The translations under genes were made by a program, and so were the position numbers. Source: Sulfopaludibacter sp035606355 (GTDB taxonomy: Bacteria; Acidobacteriota; Terriglobia; Bryobacterales; Bryobacteraceae). Taken from it: a stretch of DNA of 64,000 nucleotides. Below the pieces are notes generated by a model. It was given only the letters and a program-made list of their open reading frames with translations, did no database searches and had not been told where the DNA came from. The stretch covers positions 1-64,000 of the forward strand of contig DATNFO010000074.1 of NCBI GenBank assembly GCA_035606355.1, given 5' to 3'. Position 1 is the stretch's first letter. Every line of letters begins with the position of its first letter. Below, piece after piece: positions 1 to 8,540 of this stretch.

Positions 1-1
1 A

Positions 2-115
2 CCCACAACTCCGCAAGCAGCCAAACGCCGTGCTCAGAAAATCGCCCGGGAACTGCGAATTCTCGGTTACACCGTCAATATCAAACCCGCTACGGACGCA
101 GCACTCCCATTGTGA
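2..115 (+). pseudogene. C-terminal fragment of an ORF, possibly transposase tail
   Basis: An open frame enters from the left edge and ends at TGA 113-115, giving 37 codons. The visible protein is rich in Arg/Lys and Ala (KRRAQKIARELRILGYTV, then a short Pro/Ala tail). Such basic, helical tails with a final GYxV-type strand are common at the ends of IS transposases, and a dispersed repeat follows directly. This is a resemblance only; nothing catalytic is visible. It may equally be the end of an intact gene that lies outside the window. Confidence 0.3.
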
Positions 116-118
116 CTT

Positions 119-266
119 TCAACGGAGCGGTAAAAGGTGCCGCGGATACGAGTGCGTTTGAATGCGGCAAAAAGCGATTCGATATTTTTTCACAAGCCCG
201 TCAGGGAGCGGTAAGAGGTGCATCGGAAGGCGAACGGATCGCGACGAGAACAACAGCCGGATTTCT
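119..266. repeat. Dispersed repeat containing the GGAGCGGTAAAAGGTG motif
   Basis: The 16-base motif GGAGCGGTAAAAGGTG occurs at 124-139 and again with one change at 205-220. The stretch after the second copy (to about 262) matches 17941-17996 over some 55 bases with scattered substitutions and small indels. No coding potential was recognised here. It lies between the possible transposase tail and the end of the large Gln-rich gene, so it may be an old mobile-element end or an intergenic repeat. Confidence 0.45.
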
Positions 267-280
267 TCGCCTTTCCCGTT

Positions 281-3200
281 CTACTGCTTATTCTTGCTGA
301 GCTTCCGGAAGTATTCTTCGACCGCGTTCGCGTACCCCGGCGGTACATTCTGGTTGCCGGGGCTGCGCACGCTTCCGTTGCCGCCGCCGGCTTCGTCCAC
401 TTTGCGGCGCAACTCCATTTCCACTTGCTCGACGTTCGCCAGCGCAGCCTGTATGCGCTCGGTGAGCGTGGTGTTGTCGGTCATGTGCGCCGGGTCAACA
501 TTGCGCAGATCGCGGATCAGATTCTGGATATCCTGCTGTGTCGCGGGATCGCCTTTCATCTGCTGCTGTAACTGCATGAGGCTCTGCAGCGTGCCCTGGT
601 AATTCCTCTGGAAATCCTGCGGATTCACCGGACCGCCGGCCCAGTTGCCGCCGTTCCAGTTACCGCCGTTCCAATTGCCGCCGTTCTGATATCCGCCGCC
701 GCCGTTTTGCGGATTTCCGCCTTGACGACCGCCGGCTTGCTGTCCGCCTTGCTGTGGGCCGCCCTGTTGCCCACCTTGCTGCTGGCCGCCCTGTTGTCCA
801 CCTTGCTGCTGGCCGCCCTGTTGTCCGCCTTGCTGCTGACCCGCCTGCTGTCCTTGTTGCTGGCCGCCCTGCTGCTGACCATTCTGGCCGCGCTGGTTGC
901 CCTGCTGGCGTCCCTGCTGCTGCCCGTTTTGGCCGCGCTGGCCGTTGGTCATCTGCTGCATCTGGCCGCGGAACTGTTCCAGGTTGTTCAACGCCTGCTC
1001 TACCGCCTTCTGCCCTTGCGCATCTTTGGCGTCCTTGCCCTGACCGATTGAGCCTTGCACCTTCTTTAACTGGTCGCGCAGGTCGTTCAGTCCGGCCGTA
1101 ATCTGCGATTCCTGCATCACCGCATACTCGCCCATGCCGCGGCGGATCCATTCGGCATCGCGTTGCATGTCGCGAGAAAGTTCGCTCTGCTGCATCTGCC
1201 CGAGCGCCTCGCGAACTTGCGTGGACGCCTGCCGCTGCGAGGACATCAGATCGCGGACGGCATTCTGCATCTGCTGTTCGAGCTTCTTCAGGTCCGCGAC
1301 CTCGGCCGTCTTGTCGTCGGCGAGCCGTCCGGCTTCCTGCCGGTTCGGTTCTTTGTCGCCCGCGTATGCTTTGCGCAACTGGCCTTCGAACTCCTGCTGC
1401 TTGCGAGCCAGATCCTCAGCCTGCCGCGCCAAATCCTCCACCTGATTCGTGGATTGCGCTCCACGCAGACCCTGCATCATCTGCTGCGCATCGCGCAGGG
1501 CGTCTGCCGCCCGCTTGGCCTGCGCATCGCCCTGAGGCGTGCCCGCCTGCTGCGACGAAGCCGCGCCGCGCATATCATCCACAGCCTGTTTCAAGCGATC
1601 CAGCGTCTGCCGCAACTGCTGGCTTTCGGCGCCGCGGAGCCGGTTATTCTGCTGCTGCTGTTGCTGGCCGTTTTGCCCTTGCTGGCCGTTCTGCTGCTGA
1701 CCCTGCTGGCTCATCTGCTGCAGCCGGCCCATTTCGCCCTGCTGGCCGTTCTGTTGCTGCCCCGCTTGGCCGCCCTGACTCTGCTGGCCCTGTTGGCCTT
1801 GTTGCCCTTGCTGACCCTGCTGGCCTTGCTGACCTTGCTGACCTTGCTGACCCTGCTGCCCCTGCTGACCCTGCTGGCCCTGCTGACCCTGTTGACCCTG
1901 CTGGCTGGAACTCTGATTGAGAGCCTGATCGCCCTTGGTCAGTTGTTCCATCTGTTCTTTCAGCTTCTCGGCCTCGCGCCGCAGCATCTCCTGCTCGAAC
2001 CGCTGCTGGCTGGCCTGTTGCGGATTCTTCTTCTGCTGTTCCGCAAGTTCCTGTTGGCGCCGCGCGAGTTCCTGCAGCTTCTGCATGGCTTCGTCGATCT
2101 GCCGCTGCCGCGAATCCGCCGATTGCGTTTGGTTCAGGCCCTCGTACTGATTCTTTTCCTTGTCCAGTTCCAGGTCGAACAGTCCCTGCAGATCCCGCGT
2201 GGCCCCGCCGCCACCGCCGCCTCCGCCGCCACCCTGACGGCCGAACGCCACCTGAATATCGCGGAACGTCGCTTCGGCACGAAGCAGATATTGCAGCGCC
2301 TTCTGCTCCGGCGCCAGCGCGTCCTGCCACTTCGCGCCCTTCAGCTTATCCGTCGCGGGCTGCATTTCGGTGACAGCCTTTTCCATATCGTCCACGAAAC
2401 TCTTGAACGAATCTCCGGCCTCTTCGAGCTGCCGCGCTTTCATGCGGTCCGCAAGGCTCTTCGCCTGATCCTTGAGCTTGCTTTGCACGCCCGAAAGGAA
2501 CGTCGCGTTCTCCTGCTCACTGCCGCGCGCGCCCTGGCCTTTTGCCTGATTCCAGGTCGCGGTGATGATTTCCTTCTGGCGCTGCGAGATCTGGTCCTGC
2601 TGGCCGCCATCGTCACCCCCGCCGCCGCCACCGCCGCCGCCCTGCTGGCTCTGCGTGAAGTTGCGCTCGAACGGGTCGGCTTGAATGAAGAACATGTCGG
2701 TGTTCGTGGTCTGCCGCGCATCCTTCGCGACCGCGTACAGGCTCACGACATCACCTGGTTCTACTTTGAAGTCTTCGAGCGCAATGACTGTGCTGCCGCT
2801 CGAAGTCTTCGCGTTCTTTGCGCTCAGCAGCGGAACCACCTTTTCCGGCGCCCCGTTTACGCTGTAATGCAGCTCGACGGACTTCAAACCGAAATCGTCC
2901 TTCGCGTCTACGGCGACGGTGACTTCCTCAATCGGGCTGGCATGGAAATCGCGGCCCGGGCGCGTGATCTTCACTTCCGGCGGAGCATCCTTCATCGCCT
3001 CGATGAAGTAATCCTCACTGAGCCGCACGTCCTCGCCACCCTCGATCGCGGCGACGTGATACATGCCGTCCTTCTGAATCGGCACCTTCGCCGTCAGCAT
3101 GGTGTCGCCGGCGGAATGCAGGCTGATCTTCGATCCGTCGTCAAGCACCAGCACCCCGCTCGATAGCGGACGGTCCGTCTGCACTGCCACCTCGGCTTCG

Positions 3201-4129
3201 GTACCCTGCACAGCGCGCAGGTCGCCGCCGGGATCTTCCACCGCGTCCTTCATCTCCGCCCAAGCGGGGAAATGATAGGTCACACGAATCTTCTTCACGC
3301 CCGGCAGGTCCACCACGTTCAACTTGTAGGTGGCGGACCGCACGCCGCCCGCTTCCACGTAGTAGTCCAGCGATTCCGGCACGCCCGCGATCAGAAATTG
3401 ATATGCCGACCCGCCCGGTTCCGTGCGCATCTCCGCCTGCTCCCACTGCGAGGCGCTCGAGTACCGCGCAAAGAACCGCACCGCCGGGGCTGTAAATCCA
3501 TTCAGAGTCGCGCCGATCACCTGATCGCTGCGTTTGCGAATGGTCTTGTTGCCGGGAGTGACGTCGATGGAATAGAACGGCTTCACTTTGCCCTTCGGCA
3601 TGCCGCCCCAGAGCAGGCTGGTGCCGTAGCCGAGGAATCCCGGCGCCGAGCCGAGCCAGAACAGAGCGACAAAGGCTACCAGCGCGGTGGAGGAGAAGCT
3701 GAACATCCATGCGCTTTTGGCCACATGCTGCGGACGCGCCTGCTGCGCCATGGCGAGGGCGTCGTCCGCGAGTAGCGGAAGAAACGGATCGTTGGCGTTG
3801 CTTTCCAGCTTTTCGGTCAGCGTGAGCAAGCGCTCCTGGAATTCCGGGTACTTCGCTTCGGCTTCCTGGGCCGCGCGCCGCCGGTTCAAGCGGATTACGG
3901 GAATAATGAGCGCCGCTGCCACGGCGGCAGCCAGCCCCAGGAACAGGAACACGCGCGCGCCCAACACGCTCGGGTTCGAAAACGAAAAGCGATTCGCGAT
4001 CAGCACCGCAATTACGGTAAGGATCAGCGCCGCCAATGCAGTAACCGCCAGCCCGCGCGTCAGCGCGATGACGCGCAGTCGCCGCTCAATGGCTCCCAGG
4101 TACTCGCTCAAGCGATCCAAAGGTTTCAT
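281..4129 (-). CDS. Gln/Gly-rich DUF4175-like membrane protein
   Basis: A 1282-aa protein at the end of the MoxR/VWA operon. Hydrophobic segments lie near residues 20-48, 60-85 and 140-165. They are followed by an extracytoplasmic-looking beta-rich region to about residue 480, a poly-Gly run near 496, a long predicted coiled coil rich in Gln/Glu/Lys, a second poly-Gly run near 640, and two QQG-type repeat tracts (about 741-791 and 1061-1121). Layout and context resemble DUF4175-type proteins that accompany BatA/DUF58/MoxR clusters; biochemical role unknown. Its ATG overlaps the TGA of the upstream VWA gene (ATGA), so translation is probably coupled. The repeats make length variation between strains likely. 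Confidence 0.75.
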   Translation of the reverse strand: MKPLDRLSEYLGAIERRLRVIALTRGLAVTALAALILTVIAVLIANRFSFSNPSVLGARVFLFLGLAAAVAAALIIPVIRLNRRRAAQEAEAKYPEFQERLLTLTEKLESNANDPFLPLLADDALAMAQQARPQHVAKSAWMFSFSSTALVAFVALFWLGSAPGFLGYGTSLLWGGMPKGKVKPFYSIDVTPGNKTIRKRSDQVIGATLNGFTAPAVRFFARYSSASQWEQAEMRTEPGGSAYQFLIAGVPESLDYYVEAGGVRSATYKLNVVDLPGVKKIRVTYHFPAWAEMKDAVEDPGGDLRAVQGTEAEVAVQTDRPLSSGVLVLDDGSKISLHSAGDTMLTAKVPIQKDGMYHVAAIEGGEDVRLSEDYFIEAMKDAPPEVKITRPGRDFHASPIEEVTVAVDAKDDFGLKSVELHYSVNGAPEKVVPLLSAKNAKTSSGSTVIALEDFKVEPGDVVSLYAVAKDARQTTNTDMFFIQADPFERNFTQSQQGGGGGGGGGDDGGQQDQISQRQKEIITATWNQAKGQGARGSEQENATFLSGVQSKLKDQAKSLADRMKARQLEEAGDSFKSFVDDMEKAVTEMQPATDKLKGAKWQDALAPEQKALQYLLRAEATFRDIQVAFGRQGGGGGGGGGGATRDLQGLFDLELDKEKNQYEGLNQTQSADSRQRQIDEAMQKLQELARRQQELAEQQKKNPQQASQQRFEQEMLRREAEKLKEQMEQLTKGDQALNQSSSQQGQQGQQGQQGQQGQQGQQGQQGQQGQQGQQGQQGQQGQQSQGGQAGQQQNGQQGEMGRLQQMSQQGQQQNGQQGQNGQQQQQQNNRLRGAESQQLRQTLDRLKQAVDDMRGAASSQQAGTPQGDAQAKRAADALRDAQQMMQGLRGAQSTNQVEDLARQAEDLARKQQEFEGQLRKAYAGDKEPNRQEAGRLADDKTAEVADLKKLEQQMQNAVRDLMSSQRQASTQVREALGQMQQSELSRDMQRDAEWIRRGMGEYAVMQESQITAGLNDLRDQLKKVQGSIGQGKDAKDAQGQKAVEQALNNLEQFRGQMQQMTNGQRGQNGQQQGRQQGNQRGQNGQQQGGQQQGQQAGQQQGGQQGGQQQGGQQGGQQQGGQQGGPQQGGQQAGGRQGGNPQNGGGGYQNGGNWNGGNWNGGNWAGGPVNPQDFQRNYQGTLQSLMQLQQQMKGDPATQQDIQNLIRDLRNVDPAHMTDNTTLTERIQAALANVEQVEMELRRKVDEAGGGNGSVRSPGNQNVPPGYANAVEEYFRKLSKNKQ
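736..955. repeat. Second Gln/Gly-coding tandem repeat tract
   Basis: Degenerate short repeats of CTGCTGGCC/TTGTTGCCC type on the plus strand encode QQGGQQ-type residues on the minus strand, in the C-terminal part of the DUF4175-like protein. The tract is in frame throughout and therefore part of the gene. Confidence 0.7.
1776..1909. repeat. First Gln/Gly-coding tandem repeat tract (9-bp units)
   Basis: About fifteen 9-base units such as CTGCTGGCC, TTGCTGACC and CTGCTGACC follow one another and encode repeated QQG on the minus strand. Third-position variation between units suggests expansion followed by drift, or selection on the protein. It lies after the coiled-coil region of the DUF4175-like protein. 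Confidence 0.75.
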
Positions 4130-6132
4130 GCCGCCTCGTTATCTACAGACAGATGTCGATTCCCAAGCACACTTTCGGCGAACGCCAGCACCAGCGCCAC
4201 CAGCATCACATACCACCACAGCGAAAGCGGTTTTTCCTTCGTCTCGCTGCTTCCCGGGCCTGCCTGACTACCGCTGGCTGTATTCTGCCATAAAGAGAGA
4301 CGTTCTGTGGAGGCAGGCGTGAGGTCGCTCTCTCTTCGATCGGCATTTACAGCCACCAACTCGTTGCGGCCGTTCGGACGCCGTATGTCATAGAACCCGG
4401 CGCGCGTGAACTGGATGTTCTGCGCCTTGGTGGCTTCTGCGAGCGAAAGCACACGTTCGCCTTTGGGGTCCACCACGTCCACCGCGGCGCCCTTTTCCTT
4501 GGAATCCCGCAATTCGGCGAAGCTGCCTACTTGCACGCTCGGCGACCCCTGATCCAGACGACCCAGGTAGCGGGCGGTTTGCTCGATAAACGGAACGAAA
4601 CTCGCATGCAGCGGAAAATCGTTGGCCACGTTGTCGAATGTGGAAGCAAATACCAGAATCCGGCCGTCGCCCACCTGCTGGTCCATCAGCAGCGGCGTAT
4701 CGTCGCTGAGCTTGGCCACCACGCGCGCGCTTCCCGGATTCACGCGGATCGCCTGGTAGAACTTTACATCTTCCCAGTGATTCGCCTTCAGAATGGAGGG
4801 ATGCGACGAATCCAGCCACGCGGCGGTTTGGAAACGCGCTCCCTCGCGGCCCGAATAGCGCGCTTCGTCGATGTGGTCGTCGCTCACCGGCACCGTGGTT
4901 CGCGCGACCGACGTGTGCCCGAGCGCGATCAGCATGCTACCGCCGCCGCGCACGTAATTCCGCAGTTCGTTTTCAAACCCCCCCGGCAGCGAACCGACGT
5001 CGCTGATCACCACAAACGCGTATTTCGAGGCGTCGAAGCCGCTGGTCTGCTCAACCGTCATAGGGTCTATGACGAAGGCGTCCTGTCCGGAGGCTTCGAG
5101 CGCAGCCTTGAAATACAACAGCCCGCGCGAATTATCGGCCTCATGCACGAACAGGGCATGACGCGGATCAGCGCGTTCCACGCTGAAGTAAAAGATGTCG
5201 TCGGAGGGAAGGGAATCGCCCGATTCCACGCGGACGGCGCCTTTGTTGCGCCCGTATGGCACTTCCAGATTGTCGAACTCCACAGTGCCGCGGCCGCTCT
5301 CAGGAACCTCAACGGTCTTGCTCTCAACCACGCGATCGTTCAGCAGCAACGAAACGGTCTTGGTCGACTTCTGATTGCCGAAGCCGGCAACCGTGGCCAG
5401 CACCTTCGTCTTGTTGCCGCCGTACACGCGCCGCGGAGCCACAATGTTTTCAACCGTAAAATTCGGCTCCTGCTTGCTCAAAAGCGGGTGCGGCTCCAGT
5501 TTCACATCGGCGGCCAGGCGCAGATCGTTGAAGTTGGGCGGCATGCCGCTCTCCTGCATGTCCGAGTACAGGTGAACGTGCAGAGGCAGCTTCAAGGAAT
5601 TCGCAATGGACCGCAGCGAACGAGAGAGTTCCGCGAACGACGTTTTGGCATCGGAAACCTCAACGGAATCGATGCCGGCGTTCAATGGCGTGTGGTCGTC
5701 GGTGACCTCACTCATGGCTTGCACGCGAGATCCGAACGCCAGAACTTCGGCGCGCTGCCCGGGACGCAGACCGGAAATGACACTCTTGGCTTCCTGCTTA
5801 GCCTGCGCCAAACGCCCGTTCGCTCCCATGCTCAGCGAATTATCGATGGCGACCACGGTAACTTCGTTGGTCCGGGACTGCGGCAACAGGTGCTGCTGGA
5901 TGTAGGGATGCGCGAACGCCAATACCAGCAACAGAATCAAAGCCGCGCGCAAGGCGAACAGCAGCAGATAGCGCAGCCGCCGGTGCTTGATCGAACTCTG
6001 CGTGCGGCGCTCGAAAAACATCAGCGAGCTGAAGGGCAGAGGGGTCGTACGATGTTTGCGTAACAGATGCAGCCAGACCGGAAGGCCTACGGCCGCTGCG
6101 CCGGCTAGAAACCAAGGAGTCAAAAATCCCAT
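4126..6132 (-). CDS. BatA-like VWA-domain membrane protein
   Basis: A 668-aa protein. The N-terminus (residues 1-80) is a BatA/TIGR02226-type segment: a membrane helix at about 5-25, the conserved LHLLRKHRTTPLPFSSLMFF stretch, and a second helix at 57-78. A von Willebrand factor A domain follows with MIDAS DNSLS at 97-101. A middle region (about 330-560) has the feel of the glutamine-amidotransferase-like fold found in such proteins, and a last helix lies near residue 645. Probably a membrane-anchored, metal-dependent adhesion or assembly factor working with MoxR and DUF58. It directly abuts the DUF58 stop codon and overlaps the next gene by ATGA. Confidence 0.85.
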   Translation of the reverse strand: MGFLTPWFLAGAAAVGLPVWLHLLRKHRTTPLPFSSLMFFERRTQSSIKHRRLRYLLLFALRAALILLLVLAFAHPYIQQHLLPQSRTNEVTVVAIDNSLSMGANGRLAQAKQEAKSVISGLRPGQRAEVLAFGSRVQAMSEVTDDHTPLNAGIDSVEVSDAKTSFAELSRSLRSIANSLKLPLHVHLYSDMQESGMPPNFNDLRLAADVKLEPHPLLSKQEPNFTVENIVAPRRVYGGNKTKVLATVAGFGNQKSTKTVSLLLNDRVVESKTVEVPESGRGTVEFDNLEVPYGRNKGAVRVESGDSLPSDDIFYFSVERADPRHALFVHEADNSRGLLYFKAALEASGQDAFVIDPMTVEQTSGFDASKYAFVVISDVGSLPGGFENELRNYVRGGGSMLIALGHTSVARTTVPVSDDHIDEARYSGREGARFQTAAWLDSSHPSILKANHWEDVKFYQAIRVNPGSARVVAKLSDDTPLLMDQQVGDGRILVFASTFDNVANDFPLHASFVPFIEQTARYLGRLDQGSPSVQVGSFAELRDSKEKGAAVDVVDPKGERVLSLAEATKAQNIQFTRAGFYDIRRPNGRNELVAVNADRRESDLTPASTERLSLWQNTASGSQAGPGSSETKEKPLSLWWYVMLVALVLAFAESVLGNRHLSVDNEAA

Positions 6133-7023
6133 TTACAACATCCCTCGCCGCACACTCAAGTATTCGCGCAACCCCTCGTCGAGAGGCCGCGACGTATTCA
6201 TCAAAAAATAATCCAAACCCGCCGACTTTGCCTTCGACCGCAAAGCCTCGATGTGGCCGTCGATCTTGTGCCGGTACTCATGTGACGCGTATTCCGGTGA
6301 GACTTCCATGGATTCCGCCGTGTTCTCCATATCCACCAGCAAAACCGGTTCGCGGAACTTCGGCTTGATCTCCTGCGGATCGAGAATGTGGAATAACACG
6401 ACCTCGTTGCCGCGATAGCGCAGCGGCTCGATGGTTTTCACAATCTTTTCGGGATCGTCATAGAAGTCACTGATGACGACTACGATGCCACGCCGGTGCA
6501 GATAGTTCTGGAAATGCACAAATGGCTTGATGTAATCGGTCCGAGTCCCCGGCTCAGCCTTCTCGATGGCATGAAGCAGGCGGAAAATCTGGCCCTGGCG
6601 AGTAGAAGGAGCGACATAATTCGTCACGTCCTCATCGAAGATGATCAGCCCGGCGGCGTCCCGCTGCTGATTCGCCATGTAACACAAGGAAGCACAGACA
6701 AAGCGGGCGTAATCGAGCTTACTGACCGGCTGGGAAGAGTACCCCATGGAAGCCGAAGTATCGAGAAGAACCAGTAACTGAGTATTCGTCTCCCCCCGGT
6801 ACTTCTTCAGGAAACAGCGATCGGTGCGGGCAAAGACGTTCCAATCGACATGGCGTAAGTCATCGCCCTGAACGTAGCCCTTGTACTCTGCAAACTCCTG
6901 GGAGAAGCCAAAATCCGGAGAACGGTGAAGTCCGGCGACAAACCCATCGACAACAGTCTTGGCGATGAGGTCAAGCCCGGAAATAGAAGCAAGAGTCGCA
7001 GGGTCAAGGAAGCGCTGTAACAC
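6133..7023 (-). CDS. DUF58 domain protein
   Basis: A 296-aa protein with the DUF58 signature GDDLRHVDWNVFARTD followed by a VWA-like core (LLVLLDTSASMGY). DUF58 proteins are constant partners of MoxR ATPases. The start is GTG at 7021-7023, with a strong GAGGAGG ribosome site 7 bases upstream. The GTG overlaps the TAG of the GxxExxY gene by one base. That ribosome site lies outside the inverted repeat ending at 7038, so it probably belonged to this gene before the GxxExxY segment arrived. Confidence 0.88.
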   Translation of the reverse strand: MLQRFLDPATLASISGLDLIAKTVVDGFVAGLHRSPDFGFSQEFAEYKGYVQGDDLRHVDWNVFARTDRCFLKKYRGETNTQLLVLLDTSASMGYSSQPVSKLDYARFVCASLCYMANQQRDAAGLIIFDEDVTNYVAPSTRQGQIFRLLHAIEKAEPGTRTDYIKPFVHFQNYLHRRGIVVVISDFYDDPEKIVKTIEPLRYRGNEVVLFHILDPQEIKPKFREPVLLVDMENTAESMEVSPEYASHEYRHKIDGHIEALRSKAKSAGLDYFLMNTSRPLDEGLREYLSVRRGML

Positions 7024-7520
7024 TAGAGGCCCTCCTCATTTACCACAGAGACACAGAGGGATTCAGGAGGACACAGAGGATGAATTGTCAGACGCCGAAC
7101 ACCATCTTTTAGGACGGGTACATTGAAATTGATTAGCAAACCCAACTCCTTTCCCGACGCTTTCAGATAACTTAGGACTTGAGCCGTGTGTACCGGCAAC
7201 AAGGCCTCGACCGCCTTTACCTCAACAACAATCTCGTCTTCGACCAACAAATCCAACCGATATCCGCACTGCAAATGCAGTCCCTTATAGGCCACGGGCA
7301 TCGCCTTTTGGCGTTCGAAACCAATCTTTGCAATGGCCATTTCATAACAAAGGCATTCATCATAGACCGACTCCAAAAGACCCGGCCCTAGCGTACGATG
7401 AACTTCGATGGCCGCGCCAATAATCCTGCGAGTCAAATCATTCCTCTGTGTCCTCTCGCCCTTCTCTGTGCCTCCGTGGTGAATCGACACTGCCCCTAAT
7501 CCCGAGGAGCCCCCTTCCAA
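7023..7520 (-). CDS. GxxExxY protein (PD-(D/E)XK nuclease-like)
   Basis: The conserved core (AAIEVHRTLGPGLLESVYDE, then a DLLVEDEIVVEVKA stretch) identifies the GxxExxY family, PDDEXK_3-like, function unknown. The frame is open from 7520, but the first 30 or so residues read through a terminal repeat and through the moxR end. Better starts are GTG in the AVSIHH region or TTG in front of the TRRIIG segment, the latter preceded by AGAGG. The last 19 residues also come from a repeat. The gene splits the moxR-DUF58 pair and is flanked by imperfect 43-bp inverted repeats. It could be a passenger of a repeat-based mobile element; activity is unproven. Confidence 0.8.
   Translation of the reverse strand: MEGGSSGLGAVSIHHGGTEKGERTQRNDLTRRIIGAAIEVHRTLGPGLLESVYDECLCYEMAIAKIGFERQKAMPVAYKGLHLQCGYRLDLLVEDEIVVEVKAVEALLPVHTAQVLSYLKASGKELGLLINFNVPVLKDGVRRLTIHPLCPPESLCVSVVNEEGL
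7038..7080. repeat. Left inverted repeat of the GxxExxY cassette
   Basis: Contains ACCACAGAGACACAGAGG. Its reverse complement matches 7442-7484 at 33 of 43 positions. The same CACAGAG-type repeat occurs at 10614-10657 and, as a folded-back copy, at 58179-58225. Confidence 0.7.
7442..7484. repeat. Right inverted repeat of the GxxExxY cassette
   Basis: Contains TCCTCTGTGTCCTCT and CTCTGTGCCTCCGTGGTGAA. It is the inverted partner of 7038-7080 and lies 11 bp beyond the moxR stop, inside the 5' part of the GxxExxY reading frame. Confidence 0.7.
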
Positions 7521-8518
7521 TCCAGGATCTGCTTCAAGATATCGTCCTGCTTCAAGCGGTCGCTTTCTGCGTGGAAGTTCAGGAGAATCCTGTGACGGAG
7601 CACCGGGATGTACAACGCCCGCACGTCTTCGTACGTCACGTGATAGCGGCCCTTCATCAGCGCCCGCGCCTTCGCTGCCAGTACCAGAAATTGCGCTGCT
7701 CGTACGCTCGCTCCGTAATTCACGTACTTCTTTACGCAGTCCGGAGCACCCTCTTCCTTATGCCTCGAAAACCGTACCAGTTCCACCGCGTGCCGCGCTA
7801 CGCTCTCGCCGATCGGCACCATTCTTACCAACTGCTGGAAATCGACGATCTCCTGCGCGTTGGTAACTTCGCTTGCCTGAGGCAGAGTCGTCACCGTGGT
7901 CAAATCGACCACCTTCAACTCCTCGTCCGCACTCAAATAGTCCAGCACCGTATTAAACAAAAACCGGTCTAACTGGGCTTCGGGCAGCGGATAAGTTCCC
8001 TCCAGCTCGATCGGGTTTTGAGTCGCCAGCACGAAGAACGGCGAAGGCAGCAGATAGTTATTGCCGCGAACCGTGCACGCCCGCTCCTGCATGGCTTCGA
8101 GCAGCGCGCTCTGCGTCTTCGGAGGAGTACGATTGATTTCATCGGCCAGCAGGATGTTGCCGAAGATCGGACCCTCGACGAATGTCCACGTTCGCCTGCC
8201 GGTGGTGGTATCTTCTTCGATAATGTCCGTTCCCGTAATATCGCTGGGCATCAAGTCCGGAGTAAACTGAATCCGCTTAAACACCAGCCCGAGCGTCTGC
8301 GCCAGCGTGCGCACCAGCAAAGTCTTCGCGGTCCCGGGCAACCCGGTGATGAGGCAATGGCCGCCCACAAACAGGGCGATCATTACCTGTTCCAGCACCT
8401 CCTCCTGGCCCACGATCACCCGACGCACCTGCGTCACGATCTCGTTCTGCACCTGGCGAAAGCGCTCGATGCGCCCCCTCAACAACTCCGGTTCCATCTG
8501 CGGCGTCACAGTCGACAT
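7496..8518 (-). CDS. MoxR-family AAA+ ATPase
   Basis: A 340-aa AAA+ ATPase of the MoxR class, cytoplasmic. Walker A is GLPGTAKT (59-66), Walker B is NILLADEINR (121-130), and the sensor/arginine region ATQNPIELEGTYPLPEAQLD lies near 167-186. Length is normal for the family. MoxR proteins act as chaperone-like ATPases that activate VWA-domain partners, several of which are encoded beside it. It starts 22 bp after the TPR-peptidase stop codon. The terminal TAG is at 7496-7498, 11 bp from the cassette repeat. Confidence 0.95.
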   Translation of the reverse strand: MSTVTPQMEPELLRGRIERFRQVQNEIVTQVRRVIVGQEEVLEQVMIALFVGGHCLITGLPGTAKTLLVRTLAQTLGLVFKRIQFTPDLMPSDITGTDIIEEDTTTGRRTWTFVEGPIFGNILLADEINRTPPKTQSALLEAMQERACTVRGNNYLLPSPFFVLATQNPIELEGTYPLPEAQLDRFLFNTVLDYLSADEELKVVDLTTVTTLPQASEVTNAQEIVDFQQLVRMVPIGESVARHAVELVRFSRHKEEGAPDCVKKYVNYGASVRAAQFLVLAAKARALMKGRYHVTYEDVRALYIPVLRHRILLNFHAESDRLKQDDILKQILDWKGAPRD

Positions 8519-8540
8519 GTGTTGTCCATTCCTGTATCGG

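Noticed and set aside
736..1909. Possible CRISPR-like repeats
   Set aside because: Units are 9 bp, contiguous, have no spacers and are in-frame Gln/Gly codons.
1163..3166. Long plus-strand open frame opposite the Gln-rich gene
   Set aside because: It is a Leu/Ala/Arg-rich shadow caused by GC-rich codons and QQG repeats; the minus frame has helices, domains and operon overlaps.
4531..6063. 510-codon plus-strand frame opposite the BatA-like gene
   Set aside because: Antisense shadow without domains; the minus strand has BatA and VWA motifs.
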